Origin: Crocosphaera chwakensis CCY0110
Lineage (GTDB): Bacteria > Cyanobacteriota > Cyanobacteriia > Cyanobacteriales > Microcystaceae
Assembly: GCF_000169335.1 (NCBI RefSeq)
Contig: NZ_AAXW01000051.1
Coordinates: 1-32,072, forward strand
Length of the DNA: 32,072 nt
Direction: 5' to 3'
The position numbers were made by a program, and so were the translations under genes. The notes beneath the pieces are model-generated. The model made no database searches. It was not told the DNA's origin and worked only from the letters and a program-made list of their open reading frames with translations. This document shows positions 25,115 to 32,072 of this stretch, in pieces. Position 1 is the stretch's first letter, and every line of letters begins with the position of its first letter.

Positions 25115-26743
25115 TTAATCAAATTCTGATTCAGGCATCAATTGTAAGATCCCCATAGCCAGGGCTTTAGGTTCAAGATATTGGGCTTCAAAGACGGCTA
25201 ACATATCTTTTAAGGTTGGATTACCCCTAGACCCCCCTGTTACTCCCATAGCCACCACTAAACCGCAGTATCCCCCTGTTTGCTGACACCGTTGATCCCA
25301 TTTTTTTCGAGCTTGTTGATGTTCTGGGTCATCTTGCATAAATTCCCCAAAAATAAACAGAGAATTATCTCCAGTTTGTAAAAGTCCTAAATCGTACATT
25401 AATTCTTCCCAGGGGTCTTCTCCTGGATTAAAACAAACCCCTTGCAGATTTCCTGCTTCTTGGAGAGTTTGAATCATTTGTTTAGCTTTGGGTCGAGAGG
25501 TTTGAACCACAACCACTGGCATTCCCTCCCCTTTAGGAATAGCTTGATGGGAAGGATAATAGGTTTTTGGGTTATGTTGTAATTGTTCTAGGGTACTCCA
25601 AGGAATAACCCCTAAACTTAGAAAAGAATTATCAGGAATTAAGTCATCGCCCAAAGGAAACTTAACTTTATTTTCTTCATCTTCTTCCCTTTCTAATCCC
25701 TCTAATAATTCTGCTGTCAGTTCAGGGAGGGTCGAGACTTTTAAATTAATCATCTTAGGTTCACCCTTTTCTGACATATCGGTAAAACGATGATATTTTT
25801 GAATTTTATCGATAATTTCGTCGGTTAACGATATTTTATTACGTTCAAAGAACCGTAAGAAAGCTTGTATTGCATAATAAACAATTTTCGCTTCTTCTTC
25901 ATCGAGAAAAGGACGAATCCCTTCATAGGGATGGATACTACCATATCGAGGTAAGGTTAATTCTCCCTCAGTATCTTCATCTTCTTCATCGAAATCATCG
26001 TCATATTCGTCTAAATCTTCAGTAAATTCAAAATTTAAAAACCAACAGTCTTGAGCTAAAAAAGCTTGTTCAAGAAGATGACTTGATGTTTCCTCTAGAG
26101 CAGCTTGACGAAACTGTTTAAGAGACTCTAAGGAACGATACAATAGAAGACCATATTCATCTCCCGACATTCCCATGGCGCAACAATAAAGGGTATCAAT
26201 TCCCCAACGATTAAATTCAACAGAAATAATATCGTAATCAGCCAGAATATCCCACGGTGCAGCCTCGGCTACCTCGTGAGCGGTTTGGATTAACAATGGT
26301 TCATAATCAACGGGTAGAGCAGGAGGACGAGTATCTTCAACGGCTTCAAAACTACGAAACAATTGATCAATTAAGGGTAAATCTGGGGCATAATCAATGG
26401 AGATGTCTAAACTTTGTAACGCTCCTCGCAGGAAAAATTGTAATTCTCGATTCCGTACGACAATTTTTTGCGGTCGGGCTGGTTGGGCTGGACTGTGAGG
26501 GGTTTCGATCGCTCTGAGTAGGGTTCTGACTACGGCTTCTGGTCCAGCATCGGAAGGGGTCACATCCATTGCTCTAACCACCCCTTGAGAACCATCAACC
26601 CAGATGATACATTCTTCTTGTTCTGGGTTGCCGGGAATTCTACCTCTAAGACCTGCTACAGAACGGCGATCGCCTTCCCAAACACTGGGAATTTGAGGAA
26701 TTCGTTGAAGCCGATGTTGCGTGGTTTGAGGCAAATTATTCAT
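25115..26743 (-). CDS. Conserved cyanobacterial protein of unknown function (probably DUF6930)
   Basis: I do not recognise a function. The 542-residue protein has no signal or membrane segment. Its N-terminal half reads like a folded domain (IWVDGSQGVVRAMDV, KIVVRNRELQFFLRGAL), which I believe matches the DUF6930 family but cannot confirm. Residues 242-261 form an acidic tract (Asp/Glu in nearly every position), and a second folded region (VIPWSTLEQL, MPVVVVQTSRPKAKQMIQTL, LFIFGEFM) follows. Start is ATG at 26743. It is followed on the same strand by the fibrillin-like gene. A HIP1 site at 26666 marks it as resident. Confidence 0.6.
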   Translation of the reverse strand: MNNLPQTTQHRLQRIPQIPSVWEGDRRSVAGLRGRIPGNPEQEECIIWVDGSQGVVRAMDVTPSDAGPEAVVRTLLRAIETPHSPAQPARPQKIVVRNRELQFFLRGALQSLDISIDYAPDLPLIDQLFRSFEAVEDTRPPALPVDYEPLLIQTAHEVAEAAPWDILADYDIISVEFNRWGIDTLYCCAMGMSGDEYGLLLYRSLESLKQFRQAALEETSSHLLEQAFLAQDCWFLNFEFTEDLDEYDDDFDEEDEDTEGELTLPRYGSIHPYEGIRPFLDEEEAKIVYYAIQAFLRFFERNKISLTDEIIDKIQKYHRFTDMSEKGEPKMINLKVSTLPELTAELLEGLEREEDEENKVKFPLGDDLIPDNSFLSLGVIPWSTLEQLQHNPKTYYPSHQAIPKGEGMPVVVVQTSRPKAKQMIQTLQEAGNLQGVCFNPGEDPWEELMYDLGLLQTGDNSLFIFGEFMQDDPEHQQARKKWDQRCQQTGGYCGLVVAMGVTGGSRGNPTLKDMLAVFEAQYLEPKALAMGILQLMPESEFD

Positions 26744-26912
26744 ACAACTTAATCTTTAAAGTGAGGTGAGCGGATCTGACAGAGAAATTGTTAAGTTCTT
26801 GATAGCCGACCGTCAACCCCCATTTTAGCTTAAAAGACAAGGGGGAACCGTTAAGTCTACTATTGTCTCTATCCTCGACCGAAGTTGAAAAAGACAGGAG
26901 CTTATAGCCATA

Positions 26913-26958
26913 TCTTGCACCTTTGATAAAGCAAGCTAAAATTTGACGGGGTGCAAGA
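26913..26958 (-). terminator. 9-bp stem after the caspase-like gene
   Basis: TCTTGCACC at 26913-26921 pairs with GGTGCAAGA at 26950-26958, eight bases past the stop of the caspase-like gene. The 28-base loop is AT-rich. It may terminate that transcript; there is no clear T-run. Confidence 0.45.
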
Positions 26959-26966
26959 ATTGGTCA

Positions 26967-29180
26967 TTAAATCACTTGATAAACAAAGCTTAAGGTTGAC
27001 CAAGCTTTCACATCGAGGATGTAGGTATCAGGATTAGCTTCAAGTAGGGTATTGGTTTGGCTACTGGCCGTTTCTAAGTCTTGTAGCAGTGCTTTAGCCA
27101 CCACTAGGGGATTTTGGAGAGTGAGAATTTGATCTTTATCGGTTTTAAACTCGGAGATTTTTTTCAAGGCTTCTAAGGTTTTCTCAAACGGGGCGATGGC
27201 TGCGATCGCCAGAGTATGTTCCCATCCTTTGGTACTTGAGGTTGTCCAGGTTAGTCCAGTAGAGGTGGCGGGGACAAAACCTTTCATTCCTGGTTCAATA
27301 AACCGTTGTTCATCCTCACTGGGTTCTATGTCTTCTTCGTAGGGAGGAACATAAGCGATCGCTTTGCCACTGCTGTTAATGCCTAATACCAGATAATAAA
27401 GGGGTTTTTCTCCTAAATTTTCTAACCGATAACGTAACCGAGTTCCTCGGGGTACTTTTGGTAACCCTGCAAGGTTAGGCTCTAGGGGTACATTTTTATT
27501 ATCTTTGGTTTGTTGTTGTATCGTTTTGCTATTGGTTCGGGCGGTTTGTCTTTGAGCAATAGCATAGGATTTAGGATCAAGTCCTTCGAGTATGACGCGC
27601 CAAGGCACTTGAGACGAGCCCTCATTCAGAGTTAGTCCCCATAATTTCATGGCTAGAAGTTTCTCTAGGGTAGGACGTAATCGTTCAATCGCTGATTTAA
27701 TAGCTTCTCCTGATTTACCAATGGTGTTGGGAAGTTCTACTCCTCCTGGAAGAAAGAGAGAGTAACTCTCTCTTTCTTGAACTTGAGAGGAGGGAGTTGA
27801 AAAAGAGGAACGCAACCCTAAAATGCAATCAATGGGTTGTTCTCCTTCGGTCATAACATCAGAGACAATATCAATCGCTGAAAAAGCACTGGTGGCATCC
27901 ACTCGTTCAATTCGTTGTAATTTGGGGTCTAAAGCAACGGTTAAACCGATACTACGGGGTAAACAACGAAGCGATTCTTGTAATAATTGTCCGACGGCTA
28001 ACGGTTTGTTGGAATCTTGGTCTGAAGAGAGTTGACGAACTTTACCTGTTAGTCCGTTGCAAGAACGCAATTGTAAGGGAGTTGATGACGATTGGTCATT
28101 CAGGGGATAAAAAATGGAATCAAGGCCGTAATATCGGACAATATTTGCTGGAAAACCGGTCAAGGTGATGTTAGCTTTCTCTGCATCTTCCAAACTACTA
28201 ATAAAGGCTTCTGAGCCTTGAGATATAGGAGGCAGCAGATAATAGGTAAACAGAGGTTGAGAAGGACTATTTTCTTGTTGAGGTTCTTGTTTTCCTCCCA
28301 TGATGGGAAGTATTTGTTCTGTGGTTTTATTTAGGGTTATATTTAGGCGACTTGCAGGAACACTTGACCATAGATGTTGTGTGAGAGCATAGGTAAAGAG
28401 TCCTGCACTAAACCCATTCCCTTTAATTTCTGTTGCCAGTTGTCCAGAGCGAGCGGCCGTGAGAATGATGCCGGCGCTGCTTCCTGCTTTGCTTTTGGGA
28501 AGTTTCTGTTTCAGTTCTGCTTGGAAGGTAAATTCGTCTCGTTCTATATTATCAGTGGGATAAGGAAACGATCGCACCCTGAGATTTCCTTGAACCGTTT
28601 GACCAATACTGTGATAACTCGTATCAAGAATCATGGTTACTTTATCTGTAGAAAGCGATCGCCCCAATAACCGTAAGGTATCTTCGAGAATATTATCCGT
28701 GCTAGGATTTCCTTGAGTTTTTGTGATGCCATCTTTAGCAATAATCCCTGGTAATTGACCTTTGGTAATAGTGGGGACAATATCAGGGGGGATATTAACG
28801 TAATTCCCATAACCGCTAAAGTGAAAGATAACCACATCCCCTGCTTTAGCTTGTTTAATTAAATGTTCTAAGAACGCCGTTTCGATCCCTTGACGGGTTG
28901 CTTCTTTATCGGTCAAAGTTAAGACATCTTGGGGATTAAACTTAAAACGGTGAATCAGTAAATCTTTTTGTCGTTCAACGTCCGTGACACAACCTTTCAG
29001 GCTATATCCCTGTCCATAATCGTTAATTCCCACCAACAAGGCCAGTTTACGATGGGTTGGTTCTGCTAGGGTTTGATAATATTTTTGTAGTTGCTGGTTT
29101 GAATTTAGCCATGTCAGGCTTTCTTGAGTGACCCCCCAGGTGAGTAAGGTCTGTAAAAAAGTCCGCCGATCCCATTTCAT
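26967..29180 (-). CDS. Caspase-fold protein with Tyr-Ser in place of the catalytic dyad (pseudo-orthocaspase)
   Basis: The N-terminus MKWDRRTFLQTLLTWG fits a Tat signal (twin Arg, then Phe-Leu), so export to the periplasm or lumen is likely. The peptidase C14-like domain follows: KLALLVGINDY (45-55), GCVTDVERQKDLL, then DVVIFHFSGYGN (115-126). The active-site His of the usual HFSGHG is Tyr124. In the second motif ILDTSYHS (184-191), Ser188 occupies the place of the Cys in DSCHSG. Both catalytic residues are therefore changed. Tyr-Ser variants of prokaryotic caspase homologues have been described from cyanobacteria, to my recollection. The long C-terminal part (about 190-737) includes RLRYRLENLGEKPLYYLVLG, which resembles domains of unknown function attached to such proteins. 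Proteolysis is unlikely; scaffold or regulatory function is inferred. Start is ATG at 29180. Confidence 0.88.
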   Translation of the reverse strand: MKWDRRTFLQTLLTWGVTQESLTWLNSNQQLQKYYQTLAEPTHRKLALLVGINDYGQGYSLKGCVTDVERQKDLLIHRFKFNPQDVLTLTDKEATRQGIETAFLEHLIKQAKAGDVVIFHFSGYGNYVNIPPDIVPTITKGQLPGIIAKDGITKTQGNPSTDNILEDTLRLLGRSLSTDKVTMILDTSYHSIGQTVQGNLRVRSFPYPTDNIERDEFTFQAELKQKLPKSKAGSSAGIILTAARSGQLATEIKGNGFSAGLFTYALTQHLWSSVPASRLNITLNKTTEQILPIMGGKQEPQQENSPSQPLFTYYLLPPISQGSEAFISSLEDAEKANITLTGFPANIVRYYGLDSIFYPLNDQSSSTPLQLRSCNGLTGKVRQLSSDQDSNKPLAVGQLLQESLRCLPRSIGLTVALDPKLQRIERVDATSAFSAIDIVSDVMTEGEQPIDCILGLRSSFSTPSSQVQERESYSLFLPGGVELPNTIGKSGEAIKSAIERLRPTLEKLLAMKLWGLTLNEGSSQVPWRVILEGLDPKSYAIAQRQTARTNSKTIQQQTKDNKNVPLEPNLAGLPKVPRGTRLRYRLENLGEKPLYYLVLGINSSGKAIAYVPPYEEDIEPSEDEQRFIEPGMKGFVPATSTGLTWTTSSTKGWEHTLAIAAIAPFEKTLEALKKISEFKTDKDQILTLQNPLVVAKALLQDLETASSQTNTLLEANPDTYILDVKAWSTLSFVYQVI

Positions 29181-29354
29181 GGTTTCTGTTTGCTCTCTTG
29201 GGAAGATACCGCTATTATACTCGCGCTAAGATGTATAGGCTTCATTTATTCTATTACAAATTTGTTGCTTACAGGGAGTATATCGAAGAATCATAACCAT
29301 GACAACAATAGAGTGGGTGGGTAGAGGTTTCTCGTCTTCGGTCTCTGTTGAAAA

Positions 29355-29416
29355 GGGTGTAGGGGGTAGGGATCAATCTATAATCTTTCTGTCAAGAATT
29401 ACCACACCCCACACCC
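29355..29416. repeat. G-rich/C-rich inverted element after the sat gene
   Basis: GGGTGT-A-GGGG at 29355-29365 pairs with CCCC at 29407-29410 and ACACCC at 29411-29416, with one bulged base and a loop of about 40 bases. It lies in the gap after sat and resembles GTGTAGGG-type intergenic repeats of cyanobacteria. The rest of the gap 29181-29432 shows nothing else. Confidence 0.5.
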
Positions 29417-29432
29417 AGGAGCAAAACAATAA

Positions 29433-30596
29433 TTAATTTTGCATGGCTTTAATTAATTCGGCTGCAACTTCTGGACGAGAAAACTGAGGGGGTGGCATTT
29501 CTCCCCGTCTTAGCATTTCTCTGACTTTGGTTCCTGATAGGTGAATTCGTTCTTCTTTACTACTGGGACTGGTTTTGGTGGTGGCCATTTGTCCAGTTCG
29601 CTTACAGTAGAAAGCGTGTTCAAATTTCATTGGCACGATACCTAATGCGTCGGGATCGAATTCGTCAAAAATATGTTGAGCATCATAGGTTCCGTAATAG
29701 TCCCCAACCCCGGCGTGATCCCGTCCGACAATAAAATGGGTACAGCCATAATTTTTACGAACGATAGCATGAAAGATAGCTTCTCTTGGGCCTGCATAAC
29801 GCATGGCGGAGGGGTTGATGGCGAGAATTACCCTATCTTGGGGAAAATAATTATCCATCATAATTTCATAACAACGCATCCGTACATCAGCCGGAATATC
29901 GTCGCTTTTGGTAGCACCGACGAGGGGATGTAAGAAGAGTCCGTCTACTACTTCTAGGGCGCATTTTTGAATATACTCATGGGCGCGGTGGATGGGGTTA
30001 CGGGTTTGAAACCCAACGACAGTAGACCAACCTCTTTCTTTGAATAATTTGCGAGACTCGGCCGGATCAATTTGATATTTTGGGAATAATGGGTGTTCAT
30101 CCCGTTGTAATAACCAAACCGGTCCAGCTAAATTAACAGCCCCTTGATCGTAAATAACTTTAACCCCTGGGTGTTTGCTTTCATCAGTTTTGTAAACGTT
30201 GACAGCTTCGTGGGTTTTATTATAGTGGTACTTTTGGGTCAGTTCTAGCACTCCTATGAAGTTACCGTTGGGATCGTCTAGTCGTACCCAGTTACCTTCT
30301 TTGAGAGAGTCGGCAACTTCTTCACTCACCGATAGGGTAACAGGAATAGACCAAGGAACCCCATTACTTAGGTGCATTTCTTCGACAACAGTTTCGTAGT
30401 CTGCCTTTTCCATAAAGCCTTTGAGAGGACTAAACCCACCAATGGCAATCATAACCAGATCAGAAGTAGCCCGTTTATCTAGGGTAATTCTTGGTAATTT
30501 ATCGGCTTGGGCTAAAAATTCCTCTTTTTCTGCAGTGGTCGCAATACGATTAATTAATTGACCGCCGTGAGGGGCAATGCCATCTGTATGTGTCAT
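29433..30596 (-). CDS. sat: Sulfate adenylyltransferase (ATP sulfurylase)
   Basis: The enzyme makes adenosine 5'-phosphosulfate from ATP and sulfate, the first step of sulfate assimilation and of PAPS supply. I start at ATG 30596 (MTHTDGIAPHGGQLINR, 387 residues), which gives the usual length. The frame is open to 30737 but the extra 47 residues have no family match. The fold markers are FQTRNPIHRAHEY (ATP-binding QTRNP plus HxxH-like), PLVGATKSDDIPADVRMRCYE, FIVGRDHAGVGDYYG and the C-terminal SGTKVREMLRRGEMPP. There is no fused APS-kinase domain. It could supply sulfate activation to the Stf0 sulfotransferase in this window, together with an APS kinase outside the window. Confidence 0.96.
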   Translation of the reverse strand: MTHTDGIAPHGGQLINRIATTAEKEEFLAQADKLPRITLDKRATSDLVMIAIGGFSPLKGFMEKADYETVVEEMHLSNGVPWSIPVTLSVSEEVADSLKEGNWVRLDDPNGNFIGVLELTQKYHYNKTHEAVNVYKTDESKHPGVKVIYDQGAVNLAGPVWLLQRDEHPLFPKYQIDPAESRKLFKERGWSTVVGFQTRNPIHRAHEYIQKCALEVVDGLFLHPLVGATKSDDIPADVRMRCYEIMMDNYFPQDRVILAINPSAMRYAGPREAIFHAIVRKNYGCTHFIVGRDHAGVGDYYGTYDAQHIFDEFDPDALGIVPMKFEHAFYCKRTGQMATTKTSPSSKEERIHLSGTKVREMLRRGEMPPPQFSRPEVAAELIKAMQN

Positions 30597-30864
30597 CTTA
30601 ATTATATTTTTATAGTAGCTGTCAAAATTCATCCTACCAGGGTCTGAGAACTTTGGGTGAACTAAACTAAATAAATGAGAAATAAGGAAGCTTTGAGAGA
30701 ATACACTGCTAAAATAGGAACAATTATATATGGACAATTTTTTCCTAGAAGTTCACTATGATGAGTTAATAAATAAACGACTCATTAATTTTCTTTAGGA
30801 CTGAAGCGTGGGATGTTAGGAAAAGATGTTTGATGAATCAGAAAAATTCTAAGGTATCGTTTTC

Positions 30865-31233
30865 ATGAATATAATGGTTGTCGATGATGAACAAGACATT
30901 ACCCTCTTGTTTAAACAAAAGTTTAGAAAAGAAATTCGACAAAAAAAGGTAGAATTTTCTTTTGTTTTTTCTGCTGAAGATGCTTTAAATTGTTTAGATA
31001 ACCAAGAGAACCATTTAATTCTTATTTTAGCTGATATTAATATGCCAGGAATGAATGGGTTAGAGTTGCTGAAAATTATTAAAGACAGTTATCCAGATAT
31101 CAAAGTATTTATGATTACTGCTTATGGAGATGATTATAACTATCAAACAGCCATACAATGTGGAGCAGATGATTATCTTACTAAACCCATTAAATTTGAA
31201 CATCTTAAAGAAAAAATTAATGAATTAATTTAA
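30865..31233 (+). CDS. Stand-alone response regulator (receiver domain only)
   Basis: The 122-residue protein is a single CheY-like receiver domain. The acidic pair Asp7-Asp8, the phospho-acceptor Asp57 (LADINMPGMNG), Thr85 (MITAYG) and Lys107 (LTKP) are all in place, so it should be phosphorylated by a histidine kinase. There is no output domain. Start is ATG at 30865. The gene lies 16 bases before a second, related regulator, suggesting cotranscription and a phosphorelay. Confidence 0.92.
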   Translation: MNIMVVDDEQDITLLFKQKFRKEIRQKKVEFSFVFSAEDALNCLDNQENHLILILADINMPGMNGLELLKIIKDSYPDIKVFMITAYGDDYNYQTAIQCGADDYLTKPIKFEHLKEKINELI

Positions 31234-31249
31234 CTAAAATCTGAGTTAT

Positions 31250-32072
31250 ATGGAAATCCCTAAAATTTTAGTTGTTGATGATGAGTTAGATTTAGAGCGA
31301 CTCATCAGACAAAAATTCAGAAAAAAAATAAGACAAAAAGAACTTGATTTCGTATTTGCTCATAATGGACGAGAAGCCCTAGAATACATCCAAGTCCATG
31401 GTAGTATCGATATCGTTTTGACTGATATTTATATGCCTGAAATGGATGGACTGACTTTATTAACTAAAATCCAAGAAATTGATCCAATTATTAAAGCAAT
31501 TGTTATTTCTGCCTATGGGGATCTTGATAATATTAGATCAGCCATGAATTGCGGTGCTTTTGATTTTTTAACTAAGCCTATTGATTTTCAAGATTTGGAA
31601 ATCACTACAAGTAAAACTTTAAATCATGTTAAACAAATTAAAACGGCTTTAAATCAAGAAAAAGCAGCCAAAAAAGCACAAGAAAAATCTTTAAATAAAT
31701 TAAAACAAGAGATTGAAAAACGTAAAGCAGTTGAAGAGGCTTTACGAAATAATGAAAAGCAGTTAACCCAATTTTTAGCAGCTATTCCTGTGGGTATTTT
31801 TATTATTAATGCTCAAAATAAATATCCTTATTATGCCAACAATATAGCTCAACAAATGTTTGGGGAAAATATTTTAAATAATATGACTTATGATGAGTTA
31901 TTAACAACTTATCAGCCCTACTGTTTACATACTGGCAAAAAATATCCCCTTGAGCAATTACCGATTCAGCGAGCTTTACGAGGAGAAGAACCTAAGGTTT
32001 CGGATATCGAAATTCGTCATAATGAACAGAAGATCCCTCTTGAAATTTCTGCTCACCAATTTATGATGAAAA
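31250..32072 (+). CDS. Response regulator with PAS module, 3' end outside window
   Basis: The frame from ATG 31250 is open to the window edge (274 residues visible). Residues 1-118 are a receiver domain with Asp10-Asp11, phospho-acceptor Asp59 (LTDIYMPEMDG), Ser87 (ISAYG) and Lys109 (LTKP). A charged coiled coil (about 123-170) links it to a PAS-like domain starting near 171 (LTQFLAAIPVGIFIINAQN). The output domain is beyond the edge; histidine kinase, GGDEF or adenylate cyclase are all possible. Its receiver is similar to the preceding stand-alone regulator, especially QKFRKEIRQK in one and QKFRKKIRQK in the other, so they are probably paralogues. Confidence 0.9.
   Translation, partial: MEIPKILVVDDELDLERLIRQKFRKKIRQKELDFVFAHNGREALEYIQVHGSIDIVLTDIYMPEMDGLTLLTKIQEIDPIIKAIVISAYGDLDNIRSAMNCGAFDFLTKPIDFQDLEITTSKTLNHVKQIKTALNQEKAAKKAQEKSLNKLKQEIEKRKAVEEALRNNEKQLTQFLAAIPVGIFIINAQNKYPYYANNIAQQMFGENILNNMTYDELLTTYQPYCLHTGKKYPLEQLPIQRALRGEEPKVSDIEIRHNEQKIPLEISAHQFMMK

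Noticed and set aside
30597..30737. 47-residue N-terminal extension of ATP sulfurylase
   Set aside because: It has no family match; the start at 30596 gives the normal length and N-terminus.

Overview
The window looks like the chromosome of a unicellular cyanobacterium of the Crocosphaera/Cyanothece type. The sequence is AT-rich and carries at least 16 copies of the cyanobacterial palindrome HIP1 (GCGATCGC). The gene set fits: the carotenoid ketolase CrtO, a CyanoP (PsbP-like) photosystem II lipoprotein, a Ycf5/CcsA cytochrome c assembly protein, a PyrF-PyrE fusion, a DUF3611 membrane protein and a plastid-fibrillin-like protein. The genus is inferred from recalled homologues, not from a search.

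Layout. 1-4.0 kb is accessory DNA: the 3' part of a type I restriction subunit gene (hsdR, open at the left edge), then a TnpB transposase gene that has lost its C-terminal catalytic and zinc-finger part, with hairpins upstream of it. 4.2-9.7 kb is a minus-strand run: pyrFE, a Stf0-type sulfotransferase, crtO and a saccharopine-dehydrogenase-like oxidoreductase (the last two probably one operon). 9.7-11.4 kb holds a secreted double-SH3b protein and ccsA. 11.4-13.0 kb is a second accessory patch, with a 32-codon remnant of a formylglycine-generating-enzyme-like gene and a solitary C5 DNA methyltransferase. 13.1-16.8 kb has an ABC exporter, a CsgG-like secreted protein and cyanoP.

16.9-18.4 kb is a complete IS66-type insertion sequence with perfect 14-bp inverted ends and an 8-bp target duplication. 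Its transposase reading frame is broken. It separates cyanoP from maf. 18.5-21.6 kb reads maf, cobO, rplS, tRNA-Trp, ackA; in relatives the rplS/tRNA-Trp pair usually leads into secE-nusG, so synteny is broken right after the tRNA. 21.7-26.7 kb has DUF3611, a Gfo/Idh/MocA oxidoreductase and rpe converging on a strong shared hairpin, then a fibrillin-like protein and an acidic conserved protein. 27.0-30.6 kb has a caspase-fold protein whose His-Cys dyad is replaced by Tyr-Ser (a pseudo-orthocaspase) with a Tat-like leader, and ATP sulfurylase. 30.9 kb to the right edge holds two tandem related response regulators, the second continuing into a PAS module and off the window.

Most of the window is ordinary core metabolism. 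The parts worth a second look are the inactive-looking caspase homologue, the broken and partial mobile elements, the crtO/oxidoreductase pair, the tRNA-Trp synteny break and the HIP1-free accessory patches. I did not find a clear undescribed multi-gene system.
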